Shown: positions 55,719 through 63,382 of the stretch, one piece after another
Layout of the letters: every line of letters begins with the position of its first letter
How positions within the stretch are numbered: position 1 is the first letter of the stretch
Origin: Paenibacillus oleatilyticus
Lineage (GTDB): Bacteria > Bacillota > Bacilli > Paenibacillales > NBRC-103111
DNA: 64,000 bases
Direction: 5' to 3'
Assembly: GCF_018998565.1 (NCBI RefSeq)
Contig: NZ_JAHNZO010000019.1
Coordinates: 1 to 64,000, forward strand
Notes under the pieces: model-generated
What the model was told of the DNA's origin: nothing
Databases searched by the model: none
The model's input: the letters and a program-made list of their open reading frames with translations, nothing else
Position numbers and translations under genes: made by a program

Positions 55719-57508
55719 AGCGGGTGGCCCGGGGGCTTCGGCGGATGGCCGCATCCGTTGTCTATACGTGGAAGGTCAAGAGCATTCAGGTGATCATTAC
55801 CGCGTCGTTTACGCTGCTGACGCTGCTTGTGATGGCGTTCGTCAGCGTGATGCTGTACAACAAATTTACGAAGACGGCGGAGCAGAATACGTTTCTCAGT
55901 AATGAACAGATCGTCGCGCAGGTCAAATACAACCTTGAAAATTACTTGCAAAATATGTCGCAGGTGTTTCAGACCGTGGAACAAAAGGTGTGGATGAATT
56001 CCGTCGTGGCGGGCGAACGGCTGACCGATCAGCTCGGGATGATTCTGGACAGCCGCACGGATATCGTATCGATGGCGCTTTTTACGGCGGACGGCGAGCC
56101 GATTGCGGGGCTTCCGGTCATGGACATGCGCAAAAACACGAAGCTGACCGAGCAGAGCTGGTTCAAGACGGCGCTGGAGAACCCGAACCATCTGACCTTT
56201 TCGCTGCCGCACATCCAGAACCTGTACAAGGGCAAATATACGTGGGTCGTGTCGATGAGCAAGCAGATTACGATCGAACACGGCGGCGAAAAGCGGAACG
56301 CCGTGCTGCTCGTCGATTTCAACTTCAAGACGATCGACGACTTGTGCCGCCGGGTCAGTCTGGGGAAGAAAGGCTACGTGTACATCATCGACGAGTCCGC
56401 AGGCAACATCGTGTACCATCCTCAGCAGCAGCTCATTTATATCGGCCTGAAATACGAGAATGTGGAGCAGGCGCTCAAATATACGTACGGCAATTATCTC
56501 GATTCCTCCAGCGGCGACAAGCGGCTGATCACCATCGCAACGGTCAATAACATCGGCTGGAAAATTATCGGCGTTTCTTACATGGACGAAATCGTGACCG
56601 CCAAAAAGGAAATCGGCGGCTTTATCGCCTGGCTGCTGCTCTTTGTCGTCGTCTTCGTGCTGCTGATCTCGGCGTTCATGTCGGCCAAAATCTCGCAGCC
56701 GATCCGCCGGCTGGAGCGTTCGATGAGCAAGGTGGAGCAGGGCGTGTTCGACATTCACATCCAGGTGCAGGGCGACGACGAGGTGGGGCGGCTGTCGCGC
56801 CGCTTCAATTATATGGTGGCCCGCATCCGCGAGCTGATGGGCCAAATCATCCGCGAGCAGGAAGCGAAGCGCCGAGGCGAGCTTGAGGTGCTGCAGGCGC
56901 AGATTCACCCGCATTTTCTGTATAATACGCTGAATTCCGTCGTGCGGCTGGCTGGCGGAGGCAAGAGCGAAGAGGTCATTACGATGATTACGGCGCTGTC
57001 GAAATTTTTCCGCATCAGCCTCAGCAAAGGCCAGACCGTCATCTCCATACAGGACGAGCTGGAGCATGTCCGCAATTATTTGATCATCCAGAAAATGCGC
57101 TACAAGAACAAATTCGAGTTCGCATTCGAAGCGGAGCCGGAGGTCCTGAGCTGCCGGACGCTGAAGCTGATTTTGCAGCCGATCGTGGAGAACGCAATCT
57201 ACCACGGCATCGAAATGATGGCGGATGAAGGCTTCATCCGGATCACCGCCGAACTCGTCGGGGAAAAGGTGCGGCTGCGGGTCATCGACAACGGGCTCGG
57301 CATCCCGGCGGAGAAGCTGGAGCGGCTGCTGACGGGCGAGGCGGCAGGCGGCGAAGGCTCATCTGTCGGTCTGCGTAACGTGCATGAGCGGATCAGGCTT
57401 GGCTATGGCGAAGCCTACGGGCTGGAGATCGAAAGCCAACTGGAGGAAGGCACGACGGTGACGCTGTGGATTCCGGCCGTACGAACGGAAGGGGCGGAGG
57501 AACGATGA
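55715..57508 (+). CDS. YesM-type sensor histidine kinase
   Basis: A 597-residue membrane kinase: TM1 near residues 21-45, a Cache-like extracellular domain (SWFKTALENPNHLTFSLPHIQ, KKGYVYIIDESAGNIVYHPQ), TM2 near 300-322, HAMP (ISQPIRRLERSMSKVEQGVF), the His_kinase box LQAQIHPHFLYNTLNSVVR with the phospho-His near 412, and the ATPase part (PIVENAIYHGIE, VIDNGLGIP). It overlaps the regulator stop and the next gene start (ATGA), so all three are translated together. The following binding protein probably supplies the signal. Confidence 0.95.
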   Translation: MKRVARGLRRMAASVVYTWKVKSIQVIITASFTLLTLLVMAFVSVMLYNKFTKTAEQNTFLSNEQIVAQVKYNLENYLQNMSQVFQTVEQKVWMNSVVAGERLTDQLGMILDSRTDIVSMALFTADGEPIAGLPVMDMRKNTKLTEQSWFKTALENPNHLTFSLPHIQNLYKGKYTWVVSMSKQITIEHGGEKRNAVLLVDFNFKTIDDLCRRVSLGKKGYVYIIDESAGNIVYHPQQQLIYIGLKYENVEQALKYTYGNYLDSSSGDKRLITIATVNNIGWKIIGVSYMDEIVTAKKEIGGFIAWLLLFVVVFVLLISAFMSAKISQPIRRLERSMSKVEQGVFDIHIQVQGDDEVGRLSRRFNYMVARIRELMGQIIREQEAKRRGELEVLQAQIHPHFLYNTLNSVVRLAGGGKSEEVITMITALSKFFRISLSKGQTVISIQDELEHVRNYLIIQKMRYKNKFEFAFEAEPEVLSCRTLKLILQPIVENAIYHGIEMMADEGFIRITAELVGEKVRLRVIDNGLGIPAEKLERLLTGEAAGGEGSSVGLRNVHERIRLGYGEAYGLEIESQLEEGTTVTLWIPAVRTEGAEER

Positions 57509-58491
57509 CAAGGGGAAGCGCAGCATTTCGAACGGTTCCGGTGCTGCTTGCAGCCTTTTGGGGCCTCCTGCTGCTCGCCTCTTGCGGGAGCGAGAATACC
57601 GAGCCGCACATCTCCGAGTCCAAGAAACAAATTGCGCTTGTGCTTAAAACGCAGAACAGCGATTATTGGAAAACGGTGCGTACGGGCGCGGAAGCGGCGG
57701 CAAAAGAATTCGGCGTCGAGCTGTCGGTCGGGGCGCCCAAGCAGGAAGAGGACGTGCAGGGCCAAATTCAGCTGGTGAACGAAGCGGTCAACTATAAGCG
57801 GGATGCGCTGGTGCTGGCGGCCAACGACGATCGGGCGCTGGCGGAAGCGGCCGGGCAGGCCGCGGAGCGAGGCATGCCGGTCATCGCCATCGACACGGAG
57901 ATCGACTCGCCGCGGGTACGCAGCTTCATTGGCATTGATAACTTCGAGGCCGGGCGCAAGGCCGGGCTCAAAATGGCATCGCTCGTCGGGAACCGGGGGC
58001 GTATCGCGGTGATCGGCTTCAAGCCGAGCGTGAGGACGACCGAGCAGCGGGAGCAGGGCGTGCTGGACGAACTCGCCAAGCACAGCCAGATGAAGGTGGT
58101 GGAGCAGGTCGAGTGCGCCTCGGACCCCGCTCCGTGCGCCCGGCAAATCCGCAGGCTTCTTCAGGAGCCGGTAGACGGGATCGTCGCGCTGCATGCCGTT
58201 TCGTCCATCGAGGTTGTTCGGGCGATCGGGGAGCTGGGACTGGAAGGAAAAGTAAAGGCCGTCACGTTCGATAGCACGGCCGAAAATATCGAATCGCTGC
58301 AGGAAGGCGTCATTCAGGCGACGATTATCCAGAATCCGTTCAGCATGGGGTATCTGGGCGTCAAATATGCGGTCGAAGCCTTGGAGGGCAAAAAGGTGCC
58401 CGCCCGCTTCGATACCGGAACGAAGGTGATCGATCAGGACAACATGTTCTGGTCGGACAACCAGAAGCTGTTGTTTCCTTTTGTGAAGTGA
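57505..58491 (+). CDS. sugar-binding lipoprotein (ribose/xylose type), solitary
   Basis: A 328-residue periplasmic-binding-protein-like lipoprotein of the RbsB/XylF type (Peripla_BP_4). Lipobox near LLLASC (Cys29); ALVLKTQNSDYWKTVRTGAEAAAKEFGVEL, DALVLAANDDRAL, VIAIDTEID, SFIGIDNFEAGRKAG and VTFDSTAENIESLQEG mark the two lobes. The start codon overlaps the kinase stop. No permease or ATPase gene follows. The neighbouring two-component pair suggests a sensor role like XylFII with LytS-YesN in Clostridium beijerinckii. Ligand: probably a sugar or inositol-like compound, not decidable here. Confidence 0.9.
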   Translation: MTRGSAAFRTVPVLLAAFWGLLLLASCGSENTEPHISESKKQIALVLKTQNSDYWKTVRTGAEAAAKEFGVELSVGAPKQEEDVQGQIQLVNEAVNYKRDALVLAANDDRALAEAAGQAAERGMPVIAIDTEIDSPRVRSFIGIDNFEAGRKAGLKMASLVGNRGRIAVIGFKPSVRTTEQREQGVLDELAKHSQMKVVEQVECASDPAPCARQIRRLLQEPVDGIVALHAVSSIEVVRAIGELGLEGKVKAVTFDSTAENIESLQEGVIQATIIQNPFSMGYLGVKYAVEALEGKKVPARFDTGTKVIDQDNMFWSDNQKLLFPFVK

Positions 58492-58502
58492 CGATATAGA
58501 AA

Positions 58503-58540
58503 AGGAGAGGGCGGCCGCCTAAGCGGTCGCTCTCTCCTGC
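58503..58540. terminator. bidirectional hairpin between convergent genes
   Basis: AGGAGAG ... GGCGGCCGC / GCGGTCGC ... CTCTCTCCT. On the minus strand it is followed by TTTTC and ends the heme operon; on plus the T run is weak. Confidence 0.6.
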
Positions 58541-58544
58541 TTCA

Positions 58545-58865
58545 TCAGCCTGCGGCGATGGGCTGTCTTACGATTTTGACGTCATAGAACGAGATTTTGT
58601 TGGAAATAATATAATCCGGCATGCCTCCGCGGTGGGAGTGCGCCTCCCGGAACGCTTCGCTGCGGGTCCACGCTTGAAAATCCTCTTTTTTACTCCAGCG
58701 GGTGCTGACCGTCACTTCGTCGTATTCCGGCGTATTTTCCGTCAGCAGCACCTCCAGGCCGAGAAAGCCTTCCATATATTCCACTTTTCCGACCTTGTCG
58801 AACCGTTCGATCAGCTTATGCGCGTTGCCCTTCGTGATGTGGGACGTATTCGTTACAATGACCAT
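58545..58865 (-). CDS. isdG: IsdG-type heme-degrading monooxygenase
   Basis: A 106-residue dimeric ferredoxin-like-fold enzyme that opens heme to staphylobilin-like products and releases iron in the cytosol. The catalytic triad is in place: Asn6 (VTNTS), Trp66 (FQAWTRS) and His76 (REAHSHRGG), the same positions as in Staphylococcus IsdI/IsdG. AAGGAGG lies 6 bases before the ATG, which sits within the last 13 bases of the upstream ATPase gene. Last gene of a Fur-controlled heme uptake operon. Confidence 0.95.
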   Translation of the reverse strand: MVIVTNTSHITKGNAHKLIERFDKVGKVEYMEGFLGLEVLLTENTPEYDEVTVSTRWSKKEDFQAWTRSEAFREAHSHRGGMPDYIISNKISFYDVKIVRQPIAAG

Positions 58866-59665
58866 ATGATTTCCTCCTTAGGTTTACAGGTTTTTCGAAT
58901 CGGAATGATAACAGGATAGTCGTCGTCGAAGGCGACTTTGGCTTCGATGGCGTATACGTCCTGCAAAAATTGCGGATTGATGATTTCTTTCGGATTTCCG
59001 GACCCTACCACGTGTCCGTGCTTCATCGCAATGAGATAATCGCAATAATTGGCGGCTTGCTGAAGATCGTGCAGCACCATGACAATCGTCAACTGGTGCG
59101 TCTCATTGATCCTTTGCAGCATTTCCATCACATCGAGCTGATGGGCGAGATCCAGATAAGTGGTAGGCTCATCCAGCAGCAGAATATTCGTTTTTTGGGC
59201 CAAGGCCATGGCGATCCGGACTTTTTGCTGCTCACCTCCCGATAAAGTGTGGAACATCTGTTGTTCTGCTTTTGCGGTGCCCGTTAGGTCCAGCGCCCAA
59301 TCGATAATCCGCTCGTCGTCCGCCGTCATGCGTTCGAACATACGTTTGTATGGGGAGCGGCCGTAAGCGACCAGCTCCCGCACGGTCAGCTCGGGAAGCT
59401 GGCCTTTGGATTGGGTAAGCATCGCTACGGTTTGGGCAAACTCGATCGATTTATAGGTCTTGGCTTGCCGGTTATGAACGTAAACTTCTCCCTGATCGGC
59501 TTTCAGCAATTGCGCTATAATTTTTAATAGAGTGGATTTTCCGGAGCCGTTAGGCCCGACGATCGCCGTCAGCTTGCCTTTCGGGATCGAGACCGTAACG
59601 TCCCGAAGCCGGAAGGCGCCGACATGGAATTCCAGATGGTCCGTATGAATAGCGGTGGCGGTCAT
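58853..59665 (-). CDS. heme/siderophore ABC ATPase (FecE/FhuC type)
   Basis: A 270-residue ABC ATPase. Walker [10 protein letters not shown] near residue 40, Q-loop in [14 protein letters not shown], signature [17 protein letters not shown] and Walker [18 protein letters not shown]. The start ATG 59665 overlaps the permease stop (ATGA), which rules out the longer open frame. It powers the permease at 59665-60660. Iron-complex family; heme by context. Confidence 0.93.
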   Translation of the reverse strand: MTATAIHTDHLEFHVGAFRLRDVTVSIPKGKLTAIVGPNGSGKSTLLKIIAQLLKADQGEVYVHNRQAKTYKSIEFAQTVAMLTQSKGQLPELTVRELVAYGRSPYKRMFERMTADDERIIDWALDLTGTAKAEQQMFHTLSGGEQQKVRIAMALAQKTNILLLDEPTTYLDLAHQLDVMEMLQRINETHQLTIVMVLHDLQQAANYCDYLIAMKHGHVVGSGNPKEIINPQFLQDVYAIEAKVAFDDDYPVIIPIRKTCKPKEEIIWSL

Positions 59666-60660
59666 CACACGATTCCCCGTTTCTTCAACAAAAATAAAAA
59701 GAACGGCGCTCCCAGACCTGCGAGCAAGATGCCGACGGGCAGCTCGATGGGGTCGAACCACGAGCGCGCGATCGTATCGGCCAGCACGACAAGCGCTGCG
59801 CCTCCCACGATGGACAGCGGAAGGAGGAAGCGGTAATCTTCGCCGGCCAGCAGCCGGATGGCGTGAGGCACGACCAGGCCGACAAAGCCGACCAATCCGG
59901 CGACGCTGACGGCAGCCCCGGCCAATAAGGACGACAACAGGATCAGCAGCAGGCGCTGCACCTCCACCTTCTGGCCCAGCAGCTTGGCTGCATCGTCTCC
60001 GAGCAGCAGCAGGTTGGCCGGCTTGATCGCAAGGACGGACAAAGCCAGCCCTGTGATGGCGTAGGGCGCCATGAACTGCAAATGATGCCAGCTCCGGCCG
60101 CTTAGCCCGCCCGCCAGCCAGGGCAGAACGGCTTGCACCCGGTCGCTGTACGTCACCATTAGCCCATTAGTTACGGCGCCTAGCAGCGCATTGATCGCGA
60201 CGCCGGCCAAAATGATTTTGAGAGGCGAGGCCCCTTTATTCCACGCCAGCCCATAGATGACCACGGAGGTGATCAGCGCCCCCAGAAAAGCGAGAGCGGG
60301 CAGCAAATAGCTGAGCTGCGGAAACACGATCATCGCCAAGATGGCAGCAAGGCCTCCGCCCGCCGAGACGCCGATAATGCCCGGGTCGGCCAGCGGATTT
60401 TTCATCACGCCCTGGAGCAGCGCACCGGCTGCGGCCAGGCATGCGCCGGTCAGCATGCCGACGAGCACGCGGGGAACCCTTAGATTCATGACGATTTTCT
60501 CGTGCGCAGGCGGGCCGTTCGCCGTAAAGACCGTCCATACCTCCTTAAGCGACAGAGAGACAGACCCGTAGGCGATGCCATAAAAAGCTACGGCGAGGAG
60601 AAGGAGCGGTGCCGCAATACATAGCAGCTTTCTTCTCAAGAGGCGTTGTTGTTTATTCAT
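59665..60660 (-). CDS. heme ABC permease (FecCD family, IsdF-like)
   Basis: A 331-residue permease with about nine or ten TM helices and the FecCD landmarks: LRVPRVLVGMLTGACLAAAGALLQGVMKNPLADPGIIGVSAGG near residue 60-100 (motif ends given), LAGVAINALLGAVTN near 150 and GLVGFVGLVVPHAIRLLAGEDYRFLLPLS near 255. Starts 6 bp after the binding-protein stop. One permease gene is present, so the channel is probably a homodimer. Confidence 0.93.
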   Translation of the reverse strand: MNKQQRLLRRKLLCIAAPLLLLAVAFYGIAYGSVSLSLKEVWTVFTANGPPAHEKIVMNLRVPRVLVGMLTGACLAAAGALLQGVMKNPLADPGIIGVSAGGGLAAILAMIVFPQLSYLLPALAFLGALITSVVIYGLAWNKGASPLKIILAGVAINALLGAVTNGLMVTYSDRVQAVLPWLAGGLSGRSWHHLQFMAPYAITGLALSVLAIKPANLLLLGDDAAKLLGQKVEVQRLLLILLSSLLAGAAVSVAGLVGFVGLVVPHAIRLLAGEDYRFLLPLSIVGGAALVVLADTIARSWFDPIELPVGILLAGLGAPFFLFLLKKRGIV

Positions 60661-60666
60661 CGGGCG

Positions 60667-61647
60667 TCACTTCACGGCTTGAAGCAAGGCTTTCAGCCGG
60701 TCAAGCGCTTCAATAACCCGGGTGCCGGGATTCGTGCCGAACAGGTCGGACGGTAGAACCTCCACGCGGTTATGCTTGACGGCGTCCAGGCTGTTCCAGG
60801 CGGCATTTTGCTGCATTTCCTTCAAGAAGCCGTCCTTGACCTTCTCGGGATTGCCGTGGCTCATTAACAGAACCAGCTGCGGGTTCGATTGGATGATTTT
60901 TTCGGTATTCAATTGAGCATACTGCGGATAGTTTTCCAGCTTCGGATAGTCCGCAGCAATATTTTCCCCTCCGGCCTTCGCCAAAATGTCTCCGCTTAAG
61001 GAGTTGCCCAGCGCAGCCATGTAGGTGCCCGGAGCACCGTAAACGAGCAAGACTCTCGGTTTGGGACCGGTCGAGCCGGAACCGGTTTCCTTGAGCTTCG
61101 CCTCGATGCTTTCGTTCAGCTCCCGGGCTTTGTCTTCCTTCTGCAGCAGTTGGCCGAACAAAGCGATCTGCTTCTTGATATCGCCGATCGAATTGGCGGA
61201 GGTCAGCAGCATCTTGGAGCCGATGCCTTCGACCGAAGGAATGTCTTTCGTGTTCAACGGATGGTTGCCGAGCACGACATCCGCATCCAGCGCAGCGATT
61301 TTTTCGAGATCGATGCCGTGGGTGCTGCCGATCTGCTCCGCGCCGGCCGCTTCTTTGACGGCCGCCGGTCCTGCCGACGTCGGCCGTCCCACGACCTTGC
61401 CGCCCAATGCATAAATAATATCCACCTCACCGTTGCTTAATGCGGCGATTTTGGTCGGGATGGTAGGGAAGGTCACGCTGCGTCCGGCAAAATCTTGGAC
61501 GGATAGCTTCGTATCGGCCGCCTTCGCAGCAGACGGCTTCGCCTCGGACGGCGCAGCCGTGGCACCGCTCCCCGTGGAAGGCCCCGGACTGCATCCGGCC
61601 GCCCCGAGCAGCAGAATGGCCATGCCTATAGGCCACAATCGTTTCAC
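60667..61647 (-). CDS. heme-binding lipoprotein (IsdE-like)
   Basis: A 326-residue iron-complex-type binding lipoprotein. Lipobox LGAAGC (Cys19), a Ser/Ala/Pro linker, then the two-lobed fold: KIAALSNGEVDIIYALGGKVVGR, LEKIAALDADVVLGNHPL, VLLVYGAPGTYMAALG, and LVLLMSHGNPEKVKDGF, where His is in the place of the heme ligand of IsdE. GTG start 61647 after AGGAGG. First gene of the minus-strand heme operon, with a perfect Fur box 54 bp upstream. Confidence 0.92.
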   Translation of the reverse strand: MKRLWPIGMAILLLGAAGCSPGPSTGSGATAAPSEAKPSAAKAADTKLSVQDFAGRSVTFPTIPTKIAALSNGEVDIIYALGGKVVGRPTSAGPAAVKEAAGAEQIGSTHGIDLEKIAALDADVVLGNHPLNTKDIPSVEGIGSKMLLTSANSIGDIKKQIALFGQLLQKEDKARELNESIEAKLKETGSGSTGPKPRVLLVYGAPGTYMAALGNSLSGDILAKAGGENIAADYPKLENYPQYAQLNTEKIIQSNPQLVLLMSHGNPEKVKDGFLKEMQQNAAWNSLDAVKHNRVEVLPSDLFGTNPGTRVIEALDRLKALLQAVK

Positions 61648-61700
61648 TTGCGTCCTCCTATCTGGCGGAGCCGGATATTAGATTGTATGATCGAAACAAA

Positions 61701-61715
61701 TGATAATGATTATCA
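61701..61715. promoter_or_regulatory. Fur box of the heme importer operon
   Basis: TGATAATGATTATCA is a perfect 7-1-7 Fur box, 54 bp upstream of the IsdE-like start codon. It puts the minus-strand operon under iron control. Confidence 0.95.
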
Positions 61716-61899
61716 CTTTCAATGTCAATGGGGTGTTGAGGGATTTATCCAAATTATTTTTTGAGCGTGATAGAGTAACTGAATTTTTAATTCCCGCCAA
61801 TAATTTGGGTTGACAATTTCCTTGAATCTGGAATAAGATCAACCTGTCGGATAAAATTTCGTCTAAATATTTCCAAAACTGAAATAAGGGAGGGATGCC

Positions 61900-61965
61900 A
61901 TGTTCAGACAATCACGAAAAGAACAACAGAAGAAGCCGGAAGGGATCATTTTTTTTGAGTTCTAA
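61900..61965 (+). CDS. possible 21-residue basic peptide
   Basis: ATG 61900 after GGGAGGG starts a short frame of 21 codons, rich in Lys, Gln and Arg with an IIFFEF end. It lies between the two Fur-controlled promoters and ends inside the second Fur box region. No homologue known to me; it does not look like HemP. It may be a leader or a chance frame with a strong site. Confidence 0.35.
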   Translation: MFRQSRKEQQKKPEGIIFFEF

Positions 61966-61966
61966 T

Positions 61967-62003
61967 TGAGAATGATAATCAATATTGATGATAATGATTA
62001 TCA
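61967..62003. promoter_or_regulatory. double Fur box of the NEAT operon
   Basis: TGATAATGATTATCA (61989-62003) is a perfect Fur box and TGAGAATGATAATCA (61967-61981) a second one with two mismatches, 22 bp centre to centre. They lie 43 bp before the first NEAT gene. Confidence 0.92.
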
Positions 62004-62045
62004 ATGATTTTTCTGTAAACTAACCGGAAAGGAAGCCCGTACAAC

Positions 62046-62903
62046 GTGAAAAGGTCATTAGCTTTATCCTCCTTTTTTTTGACGCTGCCGTTCGTCCTGA
62101 GCCTGTTCTTTGCGCCGGGAGCGCAAGCCGCTTCCGACTTGGCCGACGGTACGTATACGGTTGACTACACCATTGTCAAGGCGGAGAACGAGTCGGCTTC
62201 GATGGCGAACGATTATTTCGAGAAGCCGGCGACCTTGCAGGTGAACAAAGGCGAGATCACCGCGCAAATTCAAATGAATCACAGCAAATGGATCACTATG
62301 TTCAAAGTGCCGGACAAAGGCGATTTTGCCGATGCGAAGGTAATCAAAAGCGATGAGAACGAAGACACCCGAGTTGTCGAATTCAAGCTTGACGATTTGT
62401 CCAAGCCGTTGCTTTCCAAAATTCATGTGACGGTCGAATCGATTAACTACGACCATGATTACACGATCCGTTTTATTTTCGATACGAAGAAGTTAAAGAA
62501 AGTCGAATCGGCAGCAAAAGCAGCCTCAGATAAAGCAGGCGCTTCGACTGCGGCTGCGGAGAAGACCGGCGCCGACAAAGGCGCGAAGGCCGGTGCGACA
62601 GCTCCGGCTGCGAGCACGAAGCCTGTGGCGACAGCCGACGCTGCCAAGCAGCCGGCGGACAAAGTCATGCTGTCAGCCGACAACCCGCAAACCGGGGATC
62701 AAGCGCCCCTTGCTTTCTTTACAGCTTTGTTCTTCATTTCAGCATGCTATCTGGTCCGCAGCCTCCAAAACCACTGGACCCTAAAAGGAGAGAATCCCTT
62801 TGAGAAAGCAATTTACCAAAGCCATTGCCGTGTTTATGATGATGTTTGCGCTGCTGACCTTCGTTCAGGCCCCGATGGCCGGAGCCAATCCTGCGCTTGC
62901 TGA
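62046..62903 (+). CDS. NEAT-domain heme-binding protein with NPQTG anchor
   Basis: A surface hemoprotein: signal peptide (1-29), one NEAT domain (about 31-150) with the heme-pocket Ser-Met helix (ESASMANDYFEKPA) and YDHDY on strand 8, an Ala/Lys/Thr-rich linker, then NPQTG followed by a hydrophobic helix (LAFFTALFFISACYLV) and basic residues, i.e. a sortase-type (SrtB-like NPQT) anchor. GTG start after AAAGGAAG. The frame then runs on for about 45 residues, 104 bases into the next gene, instead of ending soon after the anchor. In the next gene's frame a TAA sits right there (62782), so a small indel may have removed the normal stop. Confidence 0.88.
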   Translation: MKRSLALSSFFLTLPFVLSLFFAPGAQAASDLADGTYTVDYTIVKAENESASMANDYFEKPATLQVNKGEITAQIQMNHSKWITMFKVPDKGDFADAKVIKSDENEDTRVVEFKLDDLSKPLLSKIHVTVESINYDHDYTIRFIFDTKKLKKVESAAKAASDKAGASTAAAEKTGADKGAKAGATAPAASTKPVATADAAKQPADKVMLSADNPQTGDQAPLAFFTALFFISACYLVRSLQNHWTLKGENPFEKAIYQSHCRVYDDVCAADLRSGPDGRSQSCAC

Positions 62904-63270
62904 CGGAACTTATACGGTTGAGTTCACCGTGTTGAAGGATCAAACCAACCAAACGTCCACCATGGACGGCTATCTCCAGAAGCCAGCTAAGCTGGAAGTG
63001 ATCAACGGCAGCAAATTCGTCTCGGTTACGTTGAAAAACAGCGATTGGATTCAATTTTTCAAAACCGAGCAGAACGGAAGCTACGTTGACGCAACCGTGG
63101 TAAGCACGGACCCGGCAGCCAACACCCGCGTCGTTAAATTCCCGGTATCCGATTTAACGGCCAAAACGAACGTGTACACGCATGTGAAAATTACAACGCT
63201 GCCGTTCCCTTACGACCACAAGTACAACGTTCAACTTCAATACAATACGAGCACCATTAAACCGCAATAA
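62800..63270 (+). CDS. NEAT-domain heme-binding protein (secreted)
   Basis: A 156-residue protein: signal peptide (about 1-29) and one NEAT domain with the Ser/Thr-Met-xx-Tyr helix (TSTMDGYLQKPAKLEV) and YDHKYNVQL. TTG start after AAGGAGAG. It ends directly after the NEAT domain without an anchor, so it should be a free hemophore that passes heme to wall-bound NEAT proteins and on to the IsdE-like lipoprotein. It overlaps the run-on end of the previous gene. Confidence 0.9.
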   Translation: MRKQFTKAIAVFMMMFALLTFVQAPMAGANPALADGTYTVEFTVLKDQTNQTSTMDGYLQKPAKLEVINGSKFVSVTLKNSDWIQFFKTEQNGSYVDATVVSTDPAANTRVVKFPVSDLTAKTNVYTHVKITTLPFPYDHKYNVQLQYNTSTIKPQ

Positions 63271-63382
63271 GCAAGTCATCCAGGCGCGTCGTTGTAGCTA
63301 AGAAGCACCTGTAATCCGCTGCGGCCAGGAAAGCAAGGGGAGCTTGATCCCCGGTTTATTTATGAGACAACAAAGGAGCGTT

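Noticed and set aside
55634..57205. A 523-codon minus-strand frame opposite the sensor kinase
   Set aside because: Antisense shadow; the plus strand carries HAMP, phospho-His and ATPase motifs and overlaps its neighbours cleanly.
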